Source: Burkholderiaceae bacterium
GTDB taxonomy: Bacteria; Pseudomonadota; Gammaproteobacteria; Burkholderiales; Burkholderiaceae_E
Direction: 5' to 3'
Assembly (NCBI GenBank): GCA_023258775.1
Contig: JALQWJ010000029.1
Location: forward strand, 1-11,364
Length of the DNA: 11,364 bases
Under the pieces are notes generated by a model. It worked only from the letters and a program-made list of their open reading frames with translations. It did not search any database and was not told where the DNA came from. Positions within the stretch are counted from its first letter, which is position 1; every line of letters starts with the position of its first letter. Positions 1 to 6,046 of this stretch are shown in pieces. Both the position numbers and the translations under genes were made by a program.

Positions 1-680
1 CCAACTAATGCAAGTCCGGTATCGAGCTGTAACGATATTTCGGGCCCTGAGCCGCCCTTGCCACGTCGGAGAACCTTGCCCTTCAACAAATTCACTCCTT
101 GCATCGCTACAATCGTTGGCGCTATCGTGACCGCAGTCGCTTTACACATGGCTATCACCTTTTGTCCTGGACTGAGATGAAGTAATTCAAGGCTTTCATG
201 GGTAACTCGCGCAGTCAGTGTTTGTGCTTCAGTGATGGCAAGCAGAATTTGAGCAGCTGCATGCTTTCGGTCGATGTTCTCAACGGTGCAGGGCAATTGA
301 TTACGCATGCTGGTCCGAAAACCTACGCTGGCAAGTCCTGGCAGATTAAGACCTGCCCCCTTACCTAGTTGCTCGATCGTTGCGAGCGCTTGTTCGCGCG
401 ACCTATTCAGCGCATCGGCCACTTCCAATACCCGAGCGCCTTCCGCTGTGAGTCTCGCACCTCCCCCACCTGAACCGCCTACAACTTTTTCGACAAGTGA
501 AACACCCGCAAGATTGCTGAGGGTTTCGATTGCCTGCCAGGCAGCCTTGTAACTTACTGAATTGATGCGAGCAGCCTCCGATATCGATCCTGCCAGTCGA
601 ATCGCGCGCAAGACCTCCAGACGTTTATCGAGCGTCCGCATGCCGAGAACCTCTTCGTAATCGATCATTGCTTGCTTCAT
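1..680 (-). CDS. modE: ModE-type molybdate-responsive transcriptional regulator (3' end outside window)
   Basis: Translating the minus strand from the ATG at 680 gives 226 codons that stay open to the window edge, so the C-terminus is missing. Residues about 15-100 form a LysR-like winged helix-turn-helix with the ModE signatures GSISEAARINSVSYKAAW (31-48) and the glycine-rich wing KVVGGSGGGGARLT (65-78). Residues about 122-190 are a first molybdate-binding TOBE/Mop domain (MRNQL...AAAQILLAIT...LTARVT), and a second begins near 196. In the known family, ModE dimers bind molybdate through the TOBE domains and then repress molybdate transport genes. The divergent modABC operon and the inverted repeat at 715-737 fit this role. 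The start is not certain: the ATG at 680 has only a weak SD, and in-frame ATGs follow at codons 5 and 14. The family identity is secure. Confidence 0.93.
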   Translation of the reverse strand, partial: MKQAMIDYEEVLGMRTLDKRLEVLRAIRLAGSISEAARINSVSYKAAWQAIETLSNLAGVSLVEKVVGGSGGGGARLTAEGARVLEVADALNRSREQALATIEQLGKGAGLNLPGLASVGFRTSMRNQLPCTVENIDRKHAAAQILLAITEAQTLTARVTHESLELLHLSPGQKVIAMCKATAVTIAPTIVAMQGVNLLKGKVLRRGKGGSGPEISLQLDTGLALV

Positions 681-714
681 GCTGCGCCTATCTTCGCACG
701 AAGTTTGTGGTTTA

Positions 715-737
715 CGCTATTCTAATGATGAATAGCG
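715..737. promoter_or_regulatory. Candidate ModE operator
   Basis: CGCTATTC (715-722) and GAATAGCG (730-737) form a perfect 8-bp inverted repeat around a 7-bp spacer. It lies 34 bp upstream of the modE start and between modE and modA. The half-site contains CGNTAT, which matches the half-site style known for ModE in E. coli. Its reverse strand contains TAGAAT (724-719), which could be a -10 element for modE and would imply autorepression. No convincing -35 was seen for it. The operator role is inferred from symmetry, position and neighbours. Confidence 0.7.
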
Positions 738-758
738 CAGTAGCATCGTTTTTTGAGC

Positions 759-812
759 AGTGCGTTCTTCTTCTGAATAGGGCGTCCTTCTTCTGAATAG
801 TGCGTACTTTTC
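759..812 (+). repeat. 20-bp tandem repeats in the modA leader
   Basis: Two adjacent 20-bp units (759-778 and 779-798) share most bases, including the run CTTCTTCTGAATAG, and a partial third copy (799-812) follows. The unit boundaries carry GAATAG followed by N-GCG at 775 and 795. This resembles the right half of the operator palindrome (GAATAGCG at 730). They could be weak accessory ModE half-sites or a simple duplication; the opposite half-sites are poor. Confidence 0.6.
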
Positions 813-821
813 ATGGTTATC

Positions 822-828
822 GGGAGGG
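822..828 (+). promoter_or_regulatory. Shine-Dalgarno of modA
   Basis: GGGAGGG lies 5 bases before the ATG at 834. It decides the start over the in-frame ATG at 813, which follows repeat sequence and has no SD, and over the ATG at 864, which has only a weak one. Confidence 0.7.
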
Positions 829-833
829 TTTCA

Positions 834-1616
834 ATGAGTTGGTTGATTTTGCGGCTGGGTTTCATGAGCCGTAAGCTCAGGATCATTTGGCTTAGCTTGC
901 TAAGCCTAGCTTCGCTGACACTTCATGCGGCTCCCCTACAAGTAGCGGTTGCCTCGAATTTCATGGGTCCTATGAACGCGGTTGCTTCTGTTTTTGAGCG
1001 CGACACCGGCCATAAGCTGCAACTCTCCTTTGGAGCAACTGGGCAGTTCTATGCGCAGATTCGAAACGGCGCGCCATTTGCTATCTTGCTAGCAGCCGAT
1101 AAGGAAACACCCTTGAAGCTTGCACGTGAAGGGCTTGCCGTCGAAGCGACAGCGTTTACTTACGCAAAGGGGCGCCTGGTTTTATGGAGTAAGCGACCAA
1201 ACTTCGTTGATAACGATGGCGCAATTCCTAAATCTGAATCATTCACTCGGCTTGCAATCGCCAACCCAAAGCTTGCGCCCTATGGCGCTGCCGCGCTAGA
1301 GACACTCACTAAATTGGGGCTGCGTGATCGAATCGCACCAAAAATTGTTGAAGCGGCCAACATCGCGCAAAGCTTTCAATTTGTCGCCTCAGAGAATGCA
1401 ACACTTGGCTTTGTAGCGATGTCGCAAGTCTATGAACGCGGCAAGCTCAAGGAAGGCTCAGCCTGGCTGGTGCCTACTTCTTTCCATTCCCCGATCAATC
1501 AGGACGCTATTTTGCTGAACCCCGGCAAAGATCAACCTGCGGCGCTCGCATTGCTAAACTTTTTAAAAACAGACAAGGCTAAAACGATGATTAGATCTTT
1601 TGGCTACGATCTTTAA
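834..1616 (+). CDS. modA: ModA, periplasmic molybdate/tungstate-binding protein
   Basis: This is the solute receptor of the molybdate ABC transporter. The chosen start gives 260 residues. Positions 11-33 are a typical Sec signal (basic SRKLR, then a leucine-rich core, then HA-A), with an unusually long N-terminal region if the ATG at 834 is used; the ATG at 864 would give a standard-length signal. The mature part starts LQVAVASNF, like the Azotobacter-type ModA subgroup, and Ser41 is the expected oxyanion-contact residue. FGATGQFYAQIRNGAPF (66-82) is the second binding loop. The block ANPKLAPYG (143-151) and the tail IRSFGYDL are family-typical, and the length is normal. It is followed 17 bp later by modB and is probably controlled by ModE through the upstream inverted repeat. 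Binding specificity between molybdate and tungstate cannot be told from sequence alone. Confidence 0.93.
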   Translation: MSWLILRLGFMSRKLRIIWLSLLSLASLTLHAAPLQVAVASNFMGPMNAVASVFERDTGHKLQLSFGATGQFYAQIRNGAPFAILLAADKETPLKLAREGLAVEATAFTYAKGRLVLWSKRPNFVDNDGAIPKSESFTRLAIANPKLAPYGAAALETLTKLGLRDRIAPKIVEAANIAQSFQFVASENATLGFVAMSQVYERGKLKEGSAWLVPTSFHSPINQDAILLNPGKDQPAALALLNFLKTDKAKTMIRSFGYDL

Positions 1617-1633
1617 CAATCAGAGAACTCGCT

Positions 1634-2317
1634 GTGAACCAGCTCTCAGATGCCTGGCCTGCAATTGCACTGACGCTTCAGCTTGCAAGCCTCAGTTCTG
1701 CATTATTACTGATCATCGCAACACCCATCGCCTGGTGGCTATCGCAAACGTCATCAGCCTGGCGTAAACCGATCGCTGCCTTGATTACCCTACCGTTGGT
1801 ACTTCCGCCGACTGTGCTAGGCTTTTATATTCTTATAGTTCTTGGACCAAAAGGCTGGATAGGAGAACTCACGCAAAGTCTAGGGCTGGGCGTGCTGTCG
1901 TTTTCCTTTACCGGTTTGCTGATTGGATCTTTGATCTTTTCGCTACCTTTCGCTGTTCAACCAATACAGTACGCATTTGAGGCGATCGGCAAGCGGCCTT
2001 TAGAAGTTGCCGCCACCCTTCGTGCGGGCCCGCTTGATGCCTTTTTCTCTGTTGCACTACCCTTAGCCAAACCGGGTCTTTTAACGGCAACCGTGCTTAG
2101 TTTTGCACATACCGTGGGTGAATTCGGGGTTGTTCTAATGATTGGCGGGAACATTCCGGGACAAACAAGGGTTGTATCAACACAGATCTATGGTTATGTC
2201 GAATCAATGGCCTATGAAGAGGCTCACTTGCTGTCGGCGGGCATGCTCGTTTTCTCATTTCTGGTGTTGCTTGCGCTTGGCCAGTTGAAAACGCGTACCG
2301 ATAAGGTGCTGACTTGA
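1634..2317 (+). CDS. modB: ModB, molybdate ABC transporter permease
   Basis: This is the inner-membrane channel subunit, 227 residues against about 229 in E. coli. It begins at a GTG with only a modest purine stretch upstream, 17 bp after modA. About five hydrophobic segments are visible: near 12-35, 46-70, 92-112, 147-172 and 200-217. The conserved LPPTVLGFY stretch is at 57-65. The cytoplasmic EAA loop, which docks on the ATPase, is at about 124-148 (EVAATLRAGPL...ALPLAKPG), and the family block GEFGVVLMIGGNIPGQTRV is at 162-180. The stop codon overlaps the modC start by 4 bases (TTGA), which suggests translational coupling and balanced subunit synthesis. Confidence 0.95.
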   Translation: MNQLSDAWPAIALTLQLASLSSALLLIIATPIAWWLSQTSSAWRKPIAALITLPLVLPPTVLGFYILIVLGPKGWIGELTQSLGLGVLSFSFTGLLIGSLIFSLPFAVQPIQYAFEAIGKRPLEVAATLRAGPLDAFFSVALPLAKPGLLTATVLSFAHTVGEFGVVLMIGGNIPGQTRVVSTQIYGYVESMAYEEAHLLSAGMLVFSFLVLLALGQLKTRTDKVLT

Positions 2318-3399
2318 CGCACGATAAAAGCCTAAGTATTCAGTTAAGGCTCGAACATCATCAGTTTTCACTTGATCTCGCTCTATGCGTGCCGCTTCGA
2401 GGGATCACCGTGCTATTCGGTCCCTCAGGCTCGGGCAAGACAAGCTTGCTTCGCTGCCTGGCTGGTCTTGAAAAGGCCCAAGGCATGATTCAGCTTGGCG
2501 ATGAAATCTGGCTTGACAGCAAACGTCAATATTTCAGACCGACATGGCAACGTGAGATTGGCTATGTGTTTCAGGAGGCTAGCCTTTTTGAGCATTTAAC
2601 TGTTCGCGATAATCTTTATTATGGTCTGAAGCGTGTACAAACTAGGCTCGGCGGTGTAAGCCTCGATGAGGCGGTAAGGCTTTTAGGGATCGAACGATTG
2701 CTTGGCCGTTCGGTCCAAAGCCTATCGGGTGGCGAAAGACAGCGGGTTGCAATTGCCCGCGCCTTAGCCACTCAACCCAAGTTGCTTCTCCTCGACGAGC
2801 CACTCGCTTCTCTTGATCTGTCAAGACGCCGCGAGGTTCTACCCTGGCTCGAGCGCCTTCATGACGAATTGAGCATGCCTATCGTTTATGTGACTCACGC
2901 TGTCGATGAACTTGCGCGTCTTGCTGACTATGTTGTCTTGCTCGAGCAGGGGCGAATTCGTGCTTACGGTCCGCTTGCTGAAATGAGCCGCTCACGCGAA
3001 CTTGCCTTGGCAATTGGCGAAGAAGCCGGGATCATCAGCAAGGCGATTGTGATCCTTCGTGATGAAGCTCACCATATGGTTCAGCTGCAATTTGGAGGTG
3101 CTAAGCTTTGGGTGCGCGATCAAGGCCTCGTGGTTGGACAAACAGTACGGATCAGGATTTTGGCCAGGGATATAAGCCTCACGAAAACCGTACAAGAAGA
3201 TACAACTATACAAAATCATTTACCAGGTGAAATTGAGTCGGTTGATAGCTTCTTACACCCAGCACAAGCAGTGGTACGTGTGCGATGTAAACAGGAAATA
3301 CTGCTTGCGCATGTTACCCATCGTTCGCTCCAGCGCTTAGCACTTGATGTTGGAGCGCCCGTATGGTGTCAGGTCAAATCAGTCGCTCTTATTGTTTAG
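2314..3399 (+). CDS. modC: ModC, molybdate ABC transporter ATP-binding protein
   Basis: This 361-residue ATPase drives molybdate import. It starts at TTG overlapping the modB stop, with AAGG at 2303-2306 as SD. The order of motifs is complete: Walker A GPSGSGKTS (36-44), Q-loop Gln87, signature LSGGERQRVAIARAL (137-151), Walker B LLLLDEP (157-163), D-loop SLD (166-168) and switch His195 in YVTHAVDE. The C-terminal part, after about residue 225, ends in a TOBE/Mop regulatory domain beginning near IQNHLPGEIESV. In other ModC proteins this domain senses cytoplasmic molybdate and can trans-inhibit transport. No key residue is missing, so the transporter looks functional. Confidence 0.95.
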   Translation: MTHDKSLSIQLRLEHHQFSLDLALCVPLRGITVLFGPSGSGKTSLLRCLAGLEKAQGMIQLGDEIWLDSKRQYFRPTWQREIGYVFQEASLFEHLTVRDNLYYGLKRVQTRLGGVSLDEAVRLLGIERLLGRSVQSLSGGERQRVAIARALATQPKLLLLDEPLASLDLSRRREVLPWLERLHDELSMPIVYVTHAVDELARLADYVVLLEQGRIRAYGPLAEMSRSRELALAIGEEAGIISKAIVILRDEAHHMVQLQFGGAKLWVRDQGLVVGQTVRIRILARDISLTKTVQEDTTIQNHLPGEIESVDSFLHPAQAVVRVRCKQEILLAHVTHRSLQRLALDVGAPVWCQVKSVALIV

Positions 3400-3409
3400 T
3401 CAACTTCGC

Positions 3410-3413
3410 GAGG
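3410..3413 (+). promoter_or_regulatory. Shine-Dalgarno choosing the GTG start of the acetyltransferase
   Basis: GAGG lies 5 bases before GTG at 3419. Using this start puts the gene 19 bp after modC. The longer alternative from ATG 3344 would overlap modC by 56 bases and add a non-conserved N-terminal stretch. Confidence 0.55.
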
Positions 3414-3418
3414 CAGTT

Positions 3419-3934
3419 GTGAACAATCAAGAAATTTATGCAGAAATTATTTCGTTAGATGAAGTCTCACCATCAGTCATCAAGCGAATTGTGCTGATGC
3501 ACATGGCTTACTACGGCAAGTACTTTGGCTTTGGTGAAACCTTTGAGCGATCAATTACAAAGGATTTGCGAAGCTTTGCACAAAGTCTGCCAGAGCAAAA
3601 AAGTAAACTTTGGCTAGTCACAAAAGGCGAACATGTTTTAGGTTCGCTTGCGATTGATGGTGTCTGCCTTGGAGCGGGCCGTGCACAATTGCGATGGTTT
3701 ATTCTCGACCCCAGTCTTCAGTCTAAAGGCCTTGGCCATGCGCTCATCTTGAAAGCGATCGACTTTTGTAGACTTCAAAAATTCCGTGAAATTCAGCTGT
3801 GGACTTTTAGTGATTTGCAAGCAGCCCGCGCACTTTATCGCCGACACGACTTTCGCTGTGTTGAAGAGGCTGCAGGGGCACAGTGGGGTGTCGAAGTTAT
3901 TGAGCAACGATACCTGCTCCAACTTGAATCCTGA
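3419..3934 (+). CDS. GNAT-family N-acetyltransferase
   Basis: The predicted 171-residue protein transfers an acetyl group from acetyl-CoA to an unknown amine. The acetyl-CoA pyrophosphate loop is SLQSKGLGHALI (99-110), preceded by the β4 strand AQLRWFILDP (89-98) and followed by the ARALYRRHDFR helix-strand (136-146) typical of GNAT enzymes. The N-terminal block MHMAYYGKYFGFGETFE (27-43) and the tail QWGVEVIEQRYLLQL resemble the acetyltransferase half of proteins in which a MarR-type DNA-binding domain is fused in front. Here that regulator half is absent and the gene stands alone, 19 bp after modC and 30 bp before the next gene, so it is probably co-transcribed with modABC. The substrate is unknown, and a link to molybdate is only suggested by position. 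Confidence 0.85.
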   Translation: MNNQEIYAEIISLDEVSPSVIKRIVLMHMAYYGKYFGFGETFERSITKDLRSFAQSLPEQKSKLWLVTKGEHVLGSLAIDGVCLGAGRAQLRWFILDPSLQSKGLGHALILKAIDFCRLQKFREIQLWTFSDLQAARALYRRHDFRCVEEAAGAQWGVEVIEQRYLLQLES

Positions 3935-3952
3935 TCTAACCCGGCTTGAAGC

Positions 3953-3957
3953 AGGAG
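3953..3957 (+). promoter_or_regulatory. Shine-Dalgarno of the glutathione S-transferase gene
   Basis: AGGAG, 7 bases before the TTG at 3965, supports that non-ATG start. There is no ATG near the conserved N-terminus. Confidence 0.7.
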
Positions 3958-3964
3958 AAGTCTT

Positions 3965-4687
3965 TTGGAAAATCATTTGAAACTTTACATTGGCAATAAG
4001 AACTATTCATCATGGTCGATGCGGCCTTGGGTGCTGATGAAGCAAATGGACATTAGCTTCGATGAGCATCTGGTGCGCTTTGACGGTTTCACGCCCGAAT
4101 CATGCTTCAAGAAAACCATGGCAGAGCTCTGTCCCACTGGCAGGGTGCCGGTGCTGGTCGATAGCGGGTTGGTGATTTGGGATAGCTTAGCGATCGTTGA
4201 GTATCTTGCAGAGCGCTTCCCCGATCGGCATTTGTGGCCTCAGCAGCCTGATGCACGCGCACTAGCAAGAAGCCTATGTGCCGAAATGCACAGCGGTTTC
4301 ACCGCACTGCGTGCCGCATGCCCGATGAATATTGAAGCGAGCCTGCCAGACATCGGAGCGCTCATGTTGCGAGATCGCCCTTCGGTGCGCGATGACTTGG
4401 CCAGAATCGACCACATGTGGTCCTCATCGCTAGCCCGCTTTGGTGGACCGATGCTTTTTGGCCGCTACACCATCGCTGATGCTTTTTTTGCCCCTGTTGT
4501 CATGCGTATCAAGACCTATCACTTACCCTTGAGCGAGCTTGCACGTGGCTATGTTCAGGCCTGCCTTAGCACAAGCGGCGTTGAAGCCTGGGTAGACGAA
4601 GCTATAGCGGAAAACGACTTTCGCGACTTTGAAGAACCGTACAGACTTAAGCCAAGCAGCGAAATTAAGCCAAGCAGCGAAAATTAA
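3965..4687 (+). CDS. Glutathione S-transferase family protein
   Basis: This 240-residue cytosolic protein has both GST domains. The thioredoxin-like N-terminal half begins LYIGNKNYSSWSMRPWVLMK (7-26), where Ser16 is in the place of the usual catalytic Ser. It contains the cis-proline loop RVPVL (60-64) and the glutathione γ-glutamyl contact DSLAI (73-77). The helical C-terminal domain carries FGRYTIADAFFAPV (165-178) with its N-capping box. It is closest in feel to the YfcF/GstA-like proteobacterial GSTs; the acceptor substrate cannot be assigned. Translation starts at TTG. The last dozen residues (KPSSEIKPSSEN) come from an 18-bp DNA repeat and are probably an unstructured addition. It lies 30 bp after the acetyltransferase in the same direction. 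Confidence 0.9.
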   Translation: MENHLKLYIGNKNYSSWSMRPWVLMKQMDISFDEHLVRFDGFTPESCFKKTMAELCPTGRVPVLVDSGLVIWDSLAIVEYLAERFPDRHLWPQQPDARALARSLCAEMHSGFTALRAACPMNIEASLPDIGALMLRDRPSVRDDLARIDHMWSSSLARFGGPMLFGRYTIADAFFAPVVMRIKTYHLPLSELARGYVQACLSTSGVEAWVDEAIAENDFRDFEEPYRLKPSSEIKPSSEN

Positions 4688-4702
4688 GCCAAGCCGCACA
4701 AA
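4647..4702 (+). repeat. 18-bp tandem repeat at the end of the GST gene
   Basis: TTAAGCCAAGCAGCGAAA occurs at 4647-4664 and 4665-4682. After one extra A, a diverged third copy (4684-4702) follows. The extra base shifts the frame so that the repeat's own TTAA yields the stop codon TAA (4685-4687). Confidence 0.85.
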
Positions 4703-4767
4703 TTAAATCAACCCCCTAAACTTTTTCGGGCTAACTTCCGCCGACTTTTGCGTCCGTAAGCCTTGCT

Positions 4768-4968
4768 ATGGACGATTTCACAGATGCTTTGATACTCGCA
4801 CTTCACGCCGGGGCTGACGACCCTGACCGAAGTGCCATGGGGTCGCGCATGAAAGCACTGGTTGCAGAGCTTACCGATAAGGGATGTTCCAAGACCAAGC
4901 AAGCCGCTGTCACGAGGGAACTAGCCAAAGTTCGCGAAGCCTATCGCATAAGGCTGCTTTCTACATAG
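4768..4968 (+). CDS. Small hypothetical protein (66 aa), doubtful
   Basis: I do not recognise this reading frame. It encodes 66 residues: an acidic N-terminus (MDDFTDALILALHAGADDPD) followed by a basic, apparently helical second half (KTKQAAVTRELAKVREAYRIRLL). There is no signal peptide and no clear membrane segment. The codon composition is similar to neighbouring genes, which favours coding. The SD is weak (only AAG-like purines before the ATG), which counts against it. The TAG stop lies inside a segment able to pair with the ribosome-binding site of the next gene, so its translation might affect that gene. The opposite strand also has a frame of similar length whose translation looks less protein-like. 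Confidence 0.4.
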   Translation: MDDFTDALILALHAGADDPDRSAMGSRMKALVAELTDKGCSKTKQAAVTRELAKVREAYRIRLLST

Positions 4969-5054
4969 TCTCCTATCGCGCCCATGAAAGCCAGCGATTG
5001 CCAAAGAGCGCGTCGCTAAGGCAGACTAGCGCAAATAAACTTAGGAGACTACGT
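4963..5054 (+). promoter_or_regulatory. Candidate hairpin sequestering the Bug gene start
   Basis: TAGTCTCCTA (4966-4975) is the exact reverse complement of TAGGAGACTA (5042-5051). The pairing can continue past one A-C mismatch to AC/GT (4963-4964 with 5053-5054). The 3' arm contains the AGGAG SD (5043-5047) and reaches the first base of the TTG start codon at 5054. The 5' arm contains the stop codon of the small frame. The 66-base loop has smaller stems of its own, for example AGCGA/TCGCT (4993-4997 with 5013-5017). The pairing is seen in the sequence; a regulatory role is inference. Confidence 0.45.
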
Positions 5055-6046
5055 TGATCAACATACGCAGACGGCTAATTCGATTTGCAAGTACCCTGCT
5101 TGCAGGGCTTTCCCTGGGCTATGCCCATTTGCCTGCCCAGGCGGCCTGGCCCTCAGATCAACCAATCAACCTCATCATTGCCTATGCACCTGGAGGCGGA
5201 ACTGACATCGTCGCGCGTAGCCTTGTTCCGTTTATTGAAAAACATCTTGGAGACGGTGCGAAGATAAATATTTTGAATCGGCCGGGCGCTGGTGGTGGCA
5301 TCGGTTTTGCGGCAATTGCCAATGCAGCGCCCGACGGTTACACCATCGGTTTCATAAACACCCCGCCAGTCATCACCATTCCGATTGAGCGCAACGCAGC
5401 CTGGACGCTTTCAAGTTTTGACTATCTTGGCAACATCGTTGACGATCCCGGAACATTTTGTGTTCACCAGGAAAGCCCGATACGAAGCCTTGTTGAATTA
5501 CAAAATTTTGCAAAAAATAATCCAAAAAAAGTCACGGTCGGGTCAACCGGTGTCGGTTCAGACGATCATCTGGCGATGCTGATGTTTGAGCGCACTGCAG
5601 GCGTTTCCCTGACACATGTTCCATTCAAGGGAAGTTCTGAAACGCGGACAGCGATTACAGGCAAACACATTACGGTTGCGGCGATCAACGTAGGAGAGGC
5701 TTTACAGTATCTCAAGAGTGGTTCGCCGCTGCGCTGTCTTGGGCAGATGACCGCTCAGCGCATGAGCATGGCACCCGATTGGCCAACATTCAGGGAGCAA
5801 GGATTTGCCTTTGAGATGGCCTCGCTTCGTGGCATGGCAGCGCCCAAGGGCTTGCCTTCAGCCATCCGAGAACGCCTCACACGCGCAATTGAACGCGCTG
5901 CAAATGATCCTGCCTTCAAAGAGGCCGCTGAGCGTGCATTCGCTCCGGTTCGGTTCTTAGCGCCTAGTGCTTACGAAGCAGAGATTCGTGCAGGAGACAC
6001 GGTTTTTAGACAACTATGGAAAGAAATGCCTTGGACCGATCGCTAA
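5054..6046 (+). CDS. Bug-family (TctC-like) periplasmic solute-binding receptor
   Basis: The product is a 330-residue exported receptor of the tripartite tricarboxylate transporter type, expected to bind a small carboxylate or similar ligand in the periplasm. A Sec signal spans 1-30 (INIRRRLIR, a hydrophobic core, then AQA-AWP). Family motifs are in order: AYAPGGGTDI (43-52), NRPGAGGGIG (75-84), AAPDGYTIGF (91-100) and the THVPFKGSSE region. Translation begins at TTG, 6 bases after AGGAG; the SD and first start base may be held in a hairpin. No TctA or TctB membrane partner is in the window, which is usual for Bug genes. It overlaps the PdxA-like gene by 31 bases, so the ligand may be linked to that enzyme's pathway. 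Confidence 0.92.
   Translation: MINIRRRLIRFASTLLAGLSLGYAHLPAQAAWPSDQPINLIIAYAPGGGTDIVARSLVPFIEKHLGDGAKINILNRPGAGGGIGFAAIANAAPDGYTIGFINTPPVITIPIERNAAWTLSSFDYLGNIVDDPGTFCVHQESPIRSLVELQNFAKNNPKKVTVGSTGVGSDDHLAMLMFERTAGVSLTHVPFKGSSETRTAITGKHITVAAINVGEALQYLKSGSPLRCLGQMTAQRMSMAPDWPTFREQGFAFEMASLRGMAAPKGLPSAIRERLTRAIERAANDPAFKEAAERAFAPVRFLAPSAYEAEIRAGDTVFRQLWKEMPWTDR

Noticed and set aside
307..552. Plus-strand frame of 81 codons
   Set aside because: It is antisense to the clearly recognisable ModE coding sequence and has a proline/serine/alanine-rich, non-protein-like composition.
759..812. CRISPR-like array
   Set aside because: Repeats are directly adjacent with no spacers, and no cas gene is present.
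813..833. Upstream ATG as the start of modA
   Set aside because: It directly follows the tandem repeats and has no SD; the ATG at 834 has GGGAGGG at ideal distance.
690..833. Molybdenum-cofactor riboswitch in the modA leader
   Set aside because: The leader is short and filled by an operator palindrome and simple repeats; no multi-stem aptamer could be drawn by eye.
4708..4902. Minus-strand frame of 64 codons in the GST-Bug gap
   Set aside because: The translation is unlike a folded protein, it overlaps the better plus-strand candidate, and no SD or family match is seen.
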